From CAYMRB01 sp964392615 (GTDB lineage: Bacteria > Planctomycetota > UBA8108), in NCBI GenBank assembly GCA_964392615.1, contig CAYMRB010000134.1:1-21351 (forward strand): a DNA stretch of 21,351 nt, given 5' to 3'. The notes below the pieces were generated by a model that did no database searches, was not told the origin of the DNA, and saw only the letters and a program-made list of their open reading frames with translations. This document shows positions 6,586-14,209 of this stretch, piece after piece; position 1 is the stretch's first letter, and each line of letters opens with the position of its first letter. A program made the position numbers and the translations under genes.

Positions 6586-8481
6586 ATGAGGAAATCCGGT
6601 CTGTCCTTGTTGCTCATCGCGTTTGCGATCGTTCTTTCGAGCGGCGTGGCGTGCGGCGCCGAATGGGTGTCGCTCTTCGACGGCAAGACGCTCGAGGGTT
6701 GGAAGGGTCGTGCGGACCTGTGGTCGGTCCAGGGCGGCGCGATCGTCGGGTCCACGAAGAAGGCCAAGATCACGTCCAACACGTTCCTCGTCTCCGAGAA
6801 GGAGTACGCGAACTACGTCCTGCGCATGAAGTACCGCTTCGACGGCGTCGGCAATAGCGGCATCCAGATTCGGAGCAAGCAGGTCGGCAAGCCCGAGGAC
6901 TATGTCATCTCGGGTTACCAGGCCGACATCGGCAAGGGGTGGTACGGCAGCCTCTACGACGAGAGGCGCCGCGGCATGCTGCAGGCGGCTCGCAAGGACT
7001 GGGTGCCGCGCTTCATCAAGTCCGCCCCCAAGTGGAATGACTACGAGATGAGCGTGATCGGCGACGAGATCACGCTGAAGATCAACGGCCTCGTCACGGC
7101 GCGCTACACCGAGAAGGACGACAACATTCCGCGCACGGGAGTGATCGCCCTGCAGCTCCACGTCGGTCCACCGATGGAGATCGCGTTCAAGGACATAGCG
7201 ATTCGCGAGATCACGCCGAAGAAGGTCCTCTACGTCACGAAGACCGCGGGCTTCCGTCACTCGTCCGTGCCGCTGTCGAAGAAGGTCTTCGAGAAGGTTG
7301 GACGCGACTCCGGCTACTTCGAGGTGACGTCGACGGAAGATGTCGACCAGATCACGCCCGAGGGTCTCAAGAACTACGACATGCTCGCGTTCAACACGAC
7401 GGGCGGAGCGAAGCAGTTCCCGCTCAGCGAGGCGAACCGCGACTACATGATCCAGTGGGTCAAGGACGGCCACGCGTTCATCGGCTTCCACGGCGCGACG
7501 GACACGTACGCCGACTGGGAGCCGTACTGGCAGATGATCGGCGGCAGCTTCGACGGCCATCCGTGGAACGCCAACACGACCGTGACGATCGACATCGAGG
7601 ACCCGACGCACCCGTCGGTGTTGCACCTCGGCACGCAGTGGACGATCACGGACGAGATCTACCAGTTCAAGAACTACTCGCGCGATCGGCTGCACATCAT
7701 CGCGAGCCTGAGCAAGAAGTCCGAGGCCGGCAAGGCCCGCCGCAAGGACGGTGACGTGGCGATCGCGTGGTGCCGTGACTTCGGCAAGGGCCGCGTGTTC
7801 TACACGTCGCTCGGACACCGCGAGGACGTCTGGACGAACCCCGACTACCAGAAGCACATCGAAGGCGGCGCGCTGTACGCGCTCGGCATCGAGGGCTACG
7901 ACGCCGACGCGACGCCGGGTCTCGCGAAGCCGGCGACCGAGTGGACGTCGCTCTTCGACGGCAAGACGCTCGACGGCTGGAAGGCGATCAACAGCAGCGC
8001 GGATTGGACGGTTGAAGATGGCGTCCTCATGGGCCGCGGCAAGCAGGGCCACCTCTTCAGCGAGAAGAGCTACAAGAACTTCCACTACAAGGCCGACGTG
8101 CGCGTCTTCGAGGACTCGAACAGCGGCATGTATTTCCGCACGCGGCTGCCGACGAACAAGCGCACGCGCTGGCCGAACGGTATGGAGGCGCAGGTCAACA
8201 GCATCCACGGCGACCCGGTGCGCACCGGCAGCCTGTACAGCTACGTGAAGGTCTTCGAGCAGCTCATCCCCGTTGGCGAGTGGGGGACGCAGGAGATCAT
8301 CGCGCTCGGCAAGTACATCGTCATCAAGGTCAACGGCCAGGTGACGGTGCGCGGGAAGTTCGACTACAACAACCGCAAGCACTTCCCCGAGGGTCACTTC
8401 GCGTTCCAGCAGCATCACGACACCAGCAAGGTGGACATCCGCAACGTGATGGTCCGCGAGCTGCCGGCCGGCGTCGACTGA
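6586..8481 (+). CDS. Secreted DUF1080-ThuA-DUF1080 fusion protein
   Basis: From ATG 6586, preceded by GAGGAA nine bases upstream, the protein is 631 residues. Residues 1-25 are an export signal (charged MRKSG, then a Leu/Ile core, cleavage near CGA-EW). Residues 26-207 form a first DUF1080 (3-keto-disaccharide hydrolase, concanavalin-like) domain beginning WVSLFDGKTLEGW. Residues 213-435 form a ThuA-like domain with VLYVTKTAGFRHSS, TTGG (271-274) and GFHGATDTY (300-308). Residues 452-626 form a second DUF1080 domain beginning WTSLFDGKTLDGW. The two DUF1080 entries share a 27-base identical stretch. Such proteins are abundant in planctomycetes and are thought to act on oxidised disaccharides or other sugars outside the cytoplasm; the exact substrate is unknown. 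It starts 122 bases after ileS and ends at a strong terminator. Confidence 0.92.
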   Translation: MRKSGLSLLLIAFAIVLSSGVACGAEWVSLFDGKTLEGWKGRADLWSVQGGAIVGSTKKAKITSNTFLVSEKEYANYVLRMKYRFDGVGNSGIQIRSKQVGKPEDYVISGYQADIGKGWYGSLYDERRRGMLQAARKDWVPRFIKSAPKWNDYEMSVIGDEITLKINGLVTARYTEKDDNIPRTGVIALQLHVGPPMEIAFKDIAIREITPKKVLYVTKTAGFRHSSVPLSKKVFEKVGRDSGYFEVTSTEDVDQITPEGLKNYDMLAFNTTGGAKQFPLSEANRDYMIQWVKDGHAFIGFHGATDTYADWEPYWQMIGGSFDGHPWNANTTVTIDIEDPTHPSVLHLGTQWTITDEIYQFKNYSRDRLHIIASLSKKSEAGKARRKDGDVAIAWCRDFGKGRVFYTSLGHREDVWTNPDYQKHIEGGALYALGIEGYDADATPGLAKPATEWTSLFDGKTLDGWKAINSSADWTVEDGVLMGRGKQGHLFSEKSYKNFHYKADVRVFEDSNSGMYFRTRLPTNKRTRWPNGMEAQVNSIHGDPVRTGSLYSYVKVFEQLIPVGEWGTQEIIALGKYIVIKVNGQVTVRGKFDYNNRKHFPEGHFAFQQHHDTSKVDIRNVMVRELPAGVD

Positions 8482-8509
8482 TCGACGCGGCGCAGCGCTG
8501 CGCACGTAG

Positions 8510-8561
8510 AAACGCCGGATCCCGTCGACCGACACGTCGGCGGGGTCCGGCGTTTTCTTTT
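8510..8561 (+). terminator. Intrinsic terminator after the DUF1080-ThuA gene
   Basis: An 18-bp stem (8510-8527 with 8538-8555, two G-T pairs) encloses a 10-base loop and runs into TTTTCTTTT (8553-8561). It lies 28 bases after the stop codon. This is the clearest terminator in the window. Confidence 0.88.
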
Positions 8562-8687
8562 GAGCGTCAGCGAGCAGGAAACTTATTTCTAATGTGCAGG
8601 TATTGCAATTCGCTATTCGTCGTGATAGCTATGTGACCGCGGCAGAAGTGCACGTTTCTCAACCCACCGTAGAAGAGGGCAACTTCT

Positions 8688-9548
8688 ATGCAGTACCGAC
8701 GTCTGATCGGCTGTCTATTCGTGACCGTGTGCAGTGTGAGCGTGGCGGGGGCACAGACGACGTTTACCGCTTCGTTCGAGGGAGAGGGCAGCCTGACGGG
8801 CCCGGCGGGCTCCGTCCAGAGTGCGTCCTACGTGTGCAGCCTGGCGCACGCCGGGGAGGGTGACGGGGCGCAGGGGATGTCCTACGGCATGACGGCCACG
8901 TCCGGCGCGATCACGAACATCAGCATCGCCGGCACCGACGCCGAAGCCATCCTCGATCCCAACCCGTTCTTGCACTTCGCCGCCTACGAGCTGACCGAGG
9001 GGCCCGGCAACGAGGGCGCGGTCGGCGCCTACGTGTTCTCGTTCATGACCTACGTCACGTTGCCCGCGAACGACACCGCCTCGTTCGCCATCGTCGAGCT
9101 GACAGCCGAGATTCCGGAAGGCGGCGGTACCGCGACGCTCGCCTACCAGGACGGGCTCCAGGGCTCGGGCCAGCCCGTGCCGAACATCGTCAGCCAGTGG
9201 GGCCAGTCGTTTGTTCCGGTCACGATCCCCGAGGACGTCGAGCTCGTGCCGGAAGTGCCGGACAGCGACGGCGACGGCATCCCCGACGACGAGGACTGCT
9301 GCCCGAATTCGGATCTGAGCCCCACGGTCGTGATCGACGGCTGTGACAGCGGCGTGGAGAACGTGCTCCTCTCGTGCGGCTGCACCATCTCGGACCTCGT
9401 GGCGGGCTGCGCGGCTGACGCCGCGAATCACGGCGACTTCGTGTCGAGCGTCGTCCAACTGGGACTCGACCTGAGAGCGGACGGCGTCATCGCAGCCAAC
9501 GAGGCGTCAGCCATCGTTGTCTGTGCGGCTCAAGCCGCGATCCCCTGA
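8688..9548 (+). CDS. Secreted protein with TSP3-like Ca loop and Cys-rich C-terminal domain
   Basis: This 286-residue protein starts at ATG 8688 after GAAGAGGG about eight bases upstream. Residues 1-22 are a signal peptide (cleavage near AGA-QT). Residues 23-185 form a beta-rich, Gly/Ala/Thr-rich region with no recognised domain. DSDGDGIPDDEDCCP (192-206) is a thrombospondin type-3-like calcium loop. It leads into a Cys-containing module, CDSGVENVLLSCGCTISDLV (219-238), ending CAAQAAIP at 279-286. As far as I recall, this C-terminal arrangement recurs at the ends of secreted bacterial proteins of unknown function; it may be a surface-anchoring or structural unit. The gene stands alone on the plus strand and converges with the PQQ propeller gene 168 bases away. 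Confidence 0.85.
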   Translation: MQYRRLIGCLFVTVCSVSVAGAQTTFTASFEGEGSLTGPAGSVQSASYVCSLAHAGEGDGAQGMSYGMTATSGAITNISIAGTDAEAILDPNPFLHFAAYELTEGPGNEGAVGAYVFSFMTYVTLPANDTASFAIVELTAEIPEGGGTATLAYQDGLQGSGQPVPNIVSQWGQSFVPVTIPEDVELVPEVPDSDGDGIPDDEDCCPNSDLSPTVVIDGCDSGVENVLLSCGCTISDLVAGCAADAANHGDFVSSVVQLGLDLRADGVIAANEASAIVVCAAQAAIP

Positions 9549-9716
9549 CCTCGCGTCCCGCCCTTGGGCAGGCCATAAGCCGGGAGGCGTCCCGTCGGTC
9601 CCATACCTCCGGCGAGGACTCCCTTCCGGCGGTCTGCTCTCGGTTTCTCACCGAGGCGGCCGCGCGGCTCGTCTGGCGCTGGACACGTACGAGCCGCGGC
9701 GCTGATTCCGCTCGCG
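9549..9716. other. Convergent intergenic region with two perfect hairpins
   Basis: This spacer lies between converging stop codons. It holds a 6-bp stem (9639-9644 with 9650-9655, loop TTCTC) and a 10-bp stem (9663-9672 with 9689-9698, 16-base loop). Neither is followed by a T-run. They could slow polymerase from both sides, but no standard intrinsic terminator is present. Confidence 0.5.
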
Positions 9717-11015
9717 CTACTTCACCCGCAGGTCGAGACAGATCACCTTCTCCGTGTCCCGCAGGTACAACAGCCCGCCGGACAGGGTCGGCACCGTCCA
9801 CGAGTACCGCTTGAGGATCTTCGGCACGCGCGCGAGCTCCTGGTGGCCCTGTGGGCTGAGCTTCAGGAGCGCGAGGTCGCCGAACTCGCCCATCGCGATG
9901 AAATGGTCGTCCGCGTGGATCATCGAGCCGCGGTAGAGGATGCTCTTCCACTCCCACTGCACCTTGCCCGTCGCAAGCTCGACGCACTTGAAGATCGCGT
10001 CCGGCGGGTTGCGACCGGCGAACGCGTACAGATACCCGTCGACGCAGTTCGGCGGCGTCCAGTGGAGGTCGAGGATGCGGCCGCGCTGAGTGAGATCATC
10101 TTTCCAGATCTCCTCGTACGAGTCCTTCTTGACGCGCAGGCACACGCTGCCGGTGCGGTACGTCGCCGAGAAGAACAGCGTGTCGCCGACGACGAGCGGC
10201 GTCGCGCCGTTGACCGACTCTCGGATGCGCGCATGCCACGGGTACTTCCAGCGCTCCTTGCCGGTCTGCGGGTCGAAGCACGACATGCCGCCGCGGTGAA
10301 AGATGAAGAGCTGCTGCGCGCCGTCGATCGTCGCGAGCGTCGGCGACGCGTACGAGCCGCCGTCGGTCTTCGTCTTCCAGAGCTCTTTGCCTGTCTTCGC
10401 GTCGAACGCGAAGGTCATGCCGTCGCGCGTCCCGTGCGGGATGAAGTCGAAGCCGCCGAGGTTGCAGTAGATCGCTCCGTCGACGATGAGCGGTGCTGCG
10501 CCGGTGCCGAAGAAGTTCGGGCGCAGGCCGTAGCGCTCCTTGATCGCGAGCGACCATCGCTTCTTGCCGTCCTCGAGGCCGAGGCAGTGCAGGATGCCTT
10601 TCGGTCCGAGCGTGTAGACGCGGTCGCCGACGACTGCCGGGCAGCAGCGAGGACCGTTGTCGTAGCCGTAGAAATCCTCGTAGTCGGTCGCGTACGAGTA
10701 GCGCCACTGCCGCTTGCCGGTCAGCGGGTCGAGGCTGTCGACGTGCAGCTCGTCGCCGACGCGATGGAACAGGATCAGGCGACCGCTCGCCACGGGCAGC
10801 GCGCTGTAGCCGGTTCCGATGCGCTTCTGCCACAGCCGCGGCGGACCGCCCTCCGGCCACTTCTTCAGCCAGCCCTTCTCCGCCGATGAGCCGTCGTGCC
10901 GCGGCCCGAGCCAGTGCGGCCAATCCTCGGCGCGTGTCGTGGGCGCCATGGCGATCGTCGCGCCCAGGAGGATGAGCACACGGAGAATCGCCGCCGTCGG
11001 TGTCGGTTCGTGCAT
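9717..11015 (-). CDS. Exported PQQ-like beta-propeller protein
   Basis: From ATG 11015 the product is 432 residues. Residues 1-29 are an export signal with a Leu/Ile/Ala core ending TTRAE. The mature part begins DWPHWLGPRHDGSS, typical of planctomycete PQQ-like propellers. Repeated blades follow with the pattern aromatic-DxxTGKxxW (for example LDPLTGKRQW, FDAKTGKELW, FDPQTGKERW). These resemble pyrrolo-quinoline quinone dehydrogenase blades, but most such short exported proteins are not shown to bind PQQ and are probably binding or scaffold propellers. The frame is open 79 residues further upstream but there overlaps the selB coding sequence, so the ATG before the signal peptide is chosen. 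It lies 32 bases after selB on the same strand and is probably co-transcribed, with no evident functional link. Confidence 0.9.
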   Translation of the reverse strand: MHEPTPTAAILRVLILLGATIAMAPTTRAEDWPHWLGPRHDGSSAEKGWLKKWPEGGPPRLWQKRIGTGYSALPVASGRLILFHRVGDELHVDSLDPLTGKRQWRYSYATDYEDFYGYDNGPRCCPAVVGDRVYTLGPKGILHCLGLEDGKKRWSLAIKERYGLRPNFFGTGAAPLIVDGAIYCNLGGFDFIPHGTRDGMTFAFDAKTGKELWKTKTDGGSYASPTLATIDGAQQLFIFHRGGMSCFDPQTGKERWKYPWHARIRESVNGATPLVVGDTLFFSATYRTGSVCLRVKKDSYEEIWKDDLTQRGRILDLHWTPPNCVDGYLYAFAGRNPPDAIFKCVELATGKVQWEWKSILYRGSMIHADDHFIAMGEFGDLALLKLSPQGHQELARVPKILKRYSWTVPTLSGGLLYLRDTEKVICLDLRVK

Positions 11016-11047
11016 CGTCTTCTGACCGGATCGAATCGACCGTCCGC

Positions 11048-12982
11048 TCAATCGGTCGACGGGCGCAGCTCGCGGTAGTCTCCCTTGCGGATCGTGAAGC
11101 CCTCGCGGTCGAGGTGCTCCAGGAGCGGAATGCTGAACTTGCGCGTCGAGCCGAGGATATCCTTGGCTTCGCCCGCGGTCATGCGGCCGTTTTCCTCGAG
11201 GAATGCGCGCAGCTTCCCGCGCACGTCGTCGAGGACTTCGCGATGGAACCATACGCCGTCAGCGAGCCGGCGCAGCTCCCCTCTTTCCTCTAGCAGGCCG
11301 TAGAGATCGGTGACCGTCGCCTCGTTCCAACCGCGATCGCTCGCCAGCTCGGCGGGAGCGGGCGGCGAACAACCGCCGGCGACCGTCGCGTCGCGGATCG
11401 CATCGCAGATCGACTTCTCGGCGTCGTCGAGCTGAGGGCCGAAGTCGCGCCACGACAGCATGCCGCGCTCGCGGATCTCGAGATCGCCGGCGGCCGCGAG
11501 CGAGCTCAAGAGATCGTCGAGGAACACGTCGTGACACTTGAGCCGTTCGCGCAGGAGCGCCTTGTCCATCAGCAGTCGCAGCCGGTTGTCCGCGAAGAAT
11601 CGCGCCGCGAGCTCGCGCGCGTCGTCGGCAGCCGCCGCGAGGCGCTCCATCGACAGGTAGAGGCCGGCGCGGCTCGACTCGCGCGCGTCGCCGGAGGTCG
11701 TCAGGTCGTCGAGCAGGCCGCGGACGTCGTCGAGCGGCAGGCCGACTCGCTTCGACAGCTCCTTCGCTCCGAGGACCGAGTTGCCCTCGTCGCCCAAGAT
11801 GTTGAGGAGCGACTTGCGCGTATCGCCGACAGCGCTCTTCTTCGTCCGCAGGTGCTCGATGACGTACTGCTTGCCGCTCTTGAGGCGCCAGCGCGAGCGG
11901 TCGATGATCTCGCCACCGCCGAGGGTCTCCATCGGCGAGTGGAGCCGCAGCACGTAGCGGTCGCCCGGGGCGGTGACGACGGGCTCCGACAGTCGGTACT
12001 GCACGAATGCCTCGGCGCCCGCGTCGAGGCTCTTGCCCTCGAGCAGGAACACCTTGCCGAGCACCTCCGCCGTGCCGATGTGCACGCGGACCTCGGACTG
12101 ATGGATGAGCGGGCGGCGGTTGTCGGGCAAGTAGCTCAGCGTCGCCTCGAGCATCGTCGCGCCGCTGAAGTACCCGGGCTCGGCTGCGACCATGCCGCGC
12201 CGCACCTTGCGGTAGTCGACGTCGGAGATGTTGATCGCCGCCGAGTGGCCGGCGCGCGCGACGTCGGCGCTCTCCTTGTACGCTTGAATGCCGCGCACGC
12301 GTCCCTTGGTCTCGAGGTCGACGATCTCGAGCGCTTCGCCGACACGTACGGCTCCGGAGACCGGGATTCCCGTGACGACCGTGCCGAAGCCCTTCGGCGA
12401 GAAGATCCGCTGGACCGGCATGCGGAACACGCCGCCCTCCTCGCGCGGCTGCAGCTCGCCGATCTTCCGGTTCAGGACCGCGCCGAGCTCATCGAAACCC
12501 TCGCCGGTGATCGACGACACCTCGACGATCGGCGCGTCCTCGAGGAACGTGCCCTCGAGCACCTCGCTCACCTCGTCGCGTACGAGCTCGACGAAATCGC
12601 GCTCGACCGCGTCGATCTTCGTGATCGCGACGACGCCGTGCTCGAGGCCGAGGATCTGCATGATCGTCAGGTGTTCGCGCGTCTGCGGCATGACGCTGTC
12701 GTCCGCCGCGATGACGAGCAGGACGAGGTCGATTCCCGTCGAGCCCGCGACCATGTTCTTGATCAGCCGTTCGTGCCCCGGCACGTCGACGATGCCGACC
12801 CGCATGCCGTTCTCGAGCGTCCACGGCGCGAAGCCGAGATCGATCGTCAGGCCGCGGTCCTTCTCCTCGGGCAGGCGGTCAGGGTCGATGCCGGTGAGCC
12901 TCTGAACCAGGCTGCTCTTGCCGTGGTCGATGTGGCCGGCGGTCCCGATGACGACGTTGAAGATATCGTGCGTTGAGCTCAT
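11048..12982 (-). CDS. selB: Selenocysteine-specific elongation factor SelB
   Basis: SelB is the GTPase that brings selenocysteinyl-tRNA to UGA codons marked by a SECIS hairpin. From ATG 12982 it is 644 residues, close to E. coli SelB (614). GTP-binding motifs are GHIDHGKSS (16-24), the switch RGLTIDLGFA (43-52), DVPGH (66-70) and TKID (121-124). EF-Tu-like domains II and III follow, then C-terminal winged-helix domains ending in LGSTRKFSIPLLEHLDREG, the hallmark end of SelB that binds SECIS RNA. ATGs at 13009 and 12994 are also possible starts. I prefer 12982 because the GTPase domain starts right after it and a promoter candidate overlaps the earlier codons. No selA, selD or selC is in the window. 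Confidence 0.95.
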   Translation of the reverse strand: MSSTHDIFNVVIGTAGHIDHGKSSLVQRLTGIDPDRLPEEKDRGLTIDLGFAPWTLENGMRVGIVDVPGHERLIKNMVAGSTGIDLVLLVIAADDSVMPQTREHLTIMQILGLEHGVVAITKIDAVERDFVELVRDEVSEVLEGTFLEDAPIVEVSSITGEGFDELGAVLNRKIGELQPREEGGVFRMPVQRIFSPKGFGTVVTGIPVSGAVRVGEALEIVDLETKGRVRGIQAYKESADVARAGHSAAINISDVDYRKVRRGMVAAEPGYFSGATMLEATLSYLPDNRRPLIHQSEVRVHIGTAEVLGKVFLLEGKSLDAGAEAFVQYRLSEPVVTAPGDRYVLRLHSPMETLGGGEIIDRSRWRLKSGKQYVIEHLRTKKSAVGDTRKSLLNILGDEGNSVLGAKELSKRVGLPLDDVRGLLDDLTTSGDARESSRAGLYLSMERLAAAADDARELAARFFADNRLRLLMDKALLRERLKCHDVFLDDLLSSLAAAGDLEIRERGMLSWRDFGPQLDDAEKSICDAIRDATVAGGCSPPAPAELASDRGWNEATVTDLYGLLEERGELRRLADGVWFHREVLDDVRGKLRAFLEENGRMTAGEAKDILGSTRKFSIPLLEHLDREGFTIRKGDYRELRPSTD

Positions 12983-12992
12983 GGAGCCGCCC

Positions 12993-13021
12993 ATGATAGC
13001 CGCTGTCACCGCCGCGGTCAG
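12993..13021 (-). promoter_or_regulatory. Candidate sigma-70-type promoter of selB
   Basis: Read on the minus strand, CTGACC (13021-13016) and TATCAT (12998-12993) are separated by 17 bases; they match 4 of 6 and 5 of 6 consensus bases. Initiation would fall around 12986-12984, only a few bases before ATG 12982, so the messenger could be nearly leaderless. No ribosome binding site is visible before that ATG, which fits. Confidence 0.45.
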
Positions 13022-13186
13022 CCAGACTCCCCGCGCGGAGTTGAGCTGGCGCGAGGCGGCCTGCTCCGACTTCGCGCGTATGGGCTGCCCGGAGATGTCG
13101 CGGCGGGATTCGGCGCGCCCTGTCCCGGTCAGCCCATGCGACGTTCGCGAACAGGTAGGGCACTTGTGGATCGCCGGGTCACGATC

Positions 13187-13203
13187 NNNNNNNNNNNNNN
13201 NNN
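13187..13203. other. Assembly gap (17 N)
   Basis: A run of 17 undetermined bases. Its true length is unknown, so the distance between selB and the gene at 13401 should not be taken literally. Confidence 0.99.
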
Positions 13204-13349
13204 AGATGGATAGCTCTTCCGGCGCCCCGAATCGCAGTCGGCCGCCACGCCGACAGGGCGCGATGCGATTGCCGCTCGTGCCCCATATCTCGGGGTCGCC
13301 GCACGGTTTGGTCTATCCGATACACCTGAGCCACCCGGATACACGAGTC

Positions 13350-13372
13350 ACCGAGCGCGTGGCGCGCTCGGT
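13350..13372. repeat. Perfect 10-bp inverted repeat before the membrane-protein gene
   Basis: ACCGAGCGCG (13350-13359) and CGCGCTCGGT (13363-13372) are exact reverse complements around TGG. The dyad ends 28 bases before ATG 13401. It could be an operator for a dimeric repressor or a messenger leader hairpin; there is no T-run, so a terminator is unlikely. Confidence 0.7.
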
Positions 13373-13400
13373 CAACTCGCGACGCGTCAGAGGACGATTC

Positions 13401-14192
13401 ATGAGCCGCGAACAAGACCTTCTCTTCTGCAAAATCGCCGTCACCAACGGTCTCGTCACCGAGGAGCAGGCCAAGAAGGCGCTTAACATCGCGAATCAAC
13501 GCGAAATGGAGAGCGGCCGGCGACCGATGATCGGCGCCATCTTCTCGAAGTACAATCTGATGCGTCAGCAGGACGTGCAGGCGCTCTATCAGGCGGTCAA
13601 CAAGCGCCTCGGCATTTCCGGCGCCCCGCTGGCCGGCACGTTGACGGCGAGCCACCGGCCGCACGGTCGACCTCGCGATCGAAAGGGGCCGCCGAAGAAG
13701 ATCGATCCGACGACGCTGTGGATGGGCATCGGTTTCGGCGTGGTCTTTCTCGGCATCATCGTCGGCATGGTCATCATGTGGTTCCTCCACGATCCGGGCA
13801 CGGACGACGACGCGGCGGCCAAGAAGTCGACGGTCGCTTCCGGGACCGAGACCCCCGGTGGCGGGACGGGCGCGTCGAGTACCGGCGGCGGCGACTCGGG
13901 CGATGCTGCCGACGGCGGCGGCGCTGGCGCCACACCTGCCGCCGAGCGCAAGATGGATCCGGAGCAGGAGCGGAAGCTGCAACAGCTGCTCCGGGACACG
14001 CGCATGGACTACGCCGACGGCAATATCCAGAGAGCCAAGGGCCGGCTCGAGGGAGCGCTCAAGGAGATCGACGCGAAGAAGGTCTTCGTCCGAGCCGATC
14101 TGCTCGACCAGATCAAGCGCGAGCGGGACGACTACGCGAAGGAGCTCTCCGGCGGTGGGGACGACGACGACGACCTCGGCGACGATCTGTGA
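13401..14192 (+). CDS. Single-pass membrane protein of unknown function with acidic tail
   Basis: From ATG 13401 (AGAGGAC eight bases upstream) the product is 263 residues. Residues 1-72 form a helical domain, LLFCKIAVTNGLVTEEQAKKAL then a second helical hairpin, reminiscent of MshEN/GspE-N-like N-terminal modules found on some planctomycete kinases and secretion ATPases. That likeness is only approximate. A basic stretch (84-100) precedes one membrane helix (107-129, TLWMGIGFGVVFLGIIVGMV). A Gly/Ser/Ala-rich linker (145-180) follows, then a charged helical segment (183-248) with a TPR-like feel, and an Asp-rich end (DDDDDLGDDL). The basic side suggests the N-terminus is cytoplasmic, which places the linker and acidic tail outside. 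No enzymatic motif is visible. An in-frame extension upstream is blocked by the gap and lacks family-like sequence. Confidence 0.85.
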   Translation: MSREQDLLFCKIAVTNGLVTEEQAKKALNIANQREMESGRRPMIGAIFSKYNLMRQQDVQALYQAVNKRLGISGAPLAGTLTASHRPHGRPRDRKGPPKKIDPTTLWMGIGFGVVFLGIIVGMVIMWFLHDPGTDDDAAAKKSTVASGTETPGGGTGASSTGGGDSGDAADGGGAGATPAAERKMDPEQERKLQQLLRDTRMDYADGNIQRAKGRLEGALKEIDAKKVFVRADLLDQIKRERDDYAKELSGGGDDDDDLGDDL

Positions 14193-14209
14193 TCGCGGCG
14201 CGGTCGCCG

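Larger units (their letters stand above)
12983..13400. other. Divergent intergenic region with assembly gap
   Basis: This 418-base stretch lies between selB and the membrane-protein gene at 13401. Apart from the selB promoter candidate, a run of 17 N (13187-13203), two GATACAC copies and a palindrome at 13350-13372, no gene is seen. I looked for a tRNA-Sec here because of selB and found none, although the gap leaves some sequence unread. Confidence 0.5.

Noticed and set aside
4748..8535. Long minus-strand frames opposite ileS and the DUF1080 gene
   Set aside because: They mirror the codon pattern of the real genes, are Arg/Leu/Val/Asp-rich and have no recognisable motifs.
8590..8640. AT-richer patch before the gene at 8688, tested for -24/-12 and -35/-10 pairs
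   Set aside because: TTGCA at 8603 lacks a GG at the right distance, and the -35/-10 pairings tested are weak (for example TTGCAA with TAGCTA).
9570..9600. ATAAGCCGGG, resembling the 3' end of RNase P RNA on the minus strand
   Set aside because: The bases next to it do not match the conserved RNase P 3' sequence, only 168 bases are free before the PQQ coding region, and no other RNase P landmarks are seen.
11531..12976. Long plus-strand frame opposite selB
   Set aside because: It is the antisense shadow of selB: very rich in Arg, Leu, Val, Ala and Asp, with no family similarity.
12983..13400. tRNA-Sec gene next to selB
   Set aside because: No TTCAA anticodon loop or tRNA-Sec-like T-arm was found. 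The N run leaves a small unread part but is too short as given to hide the gene.
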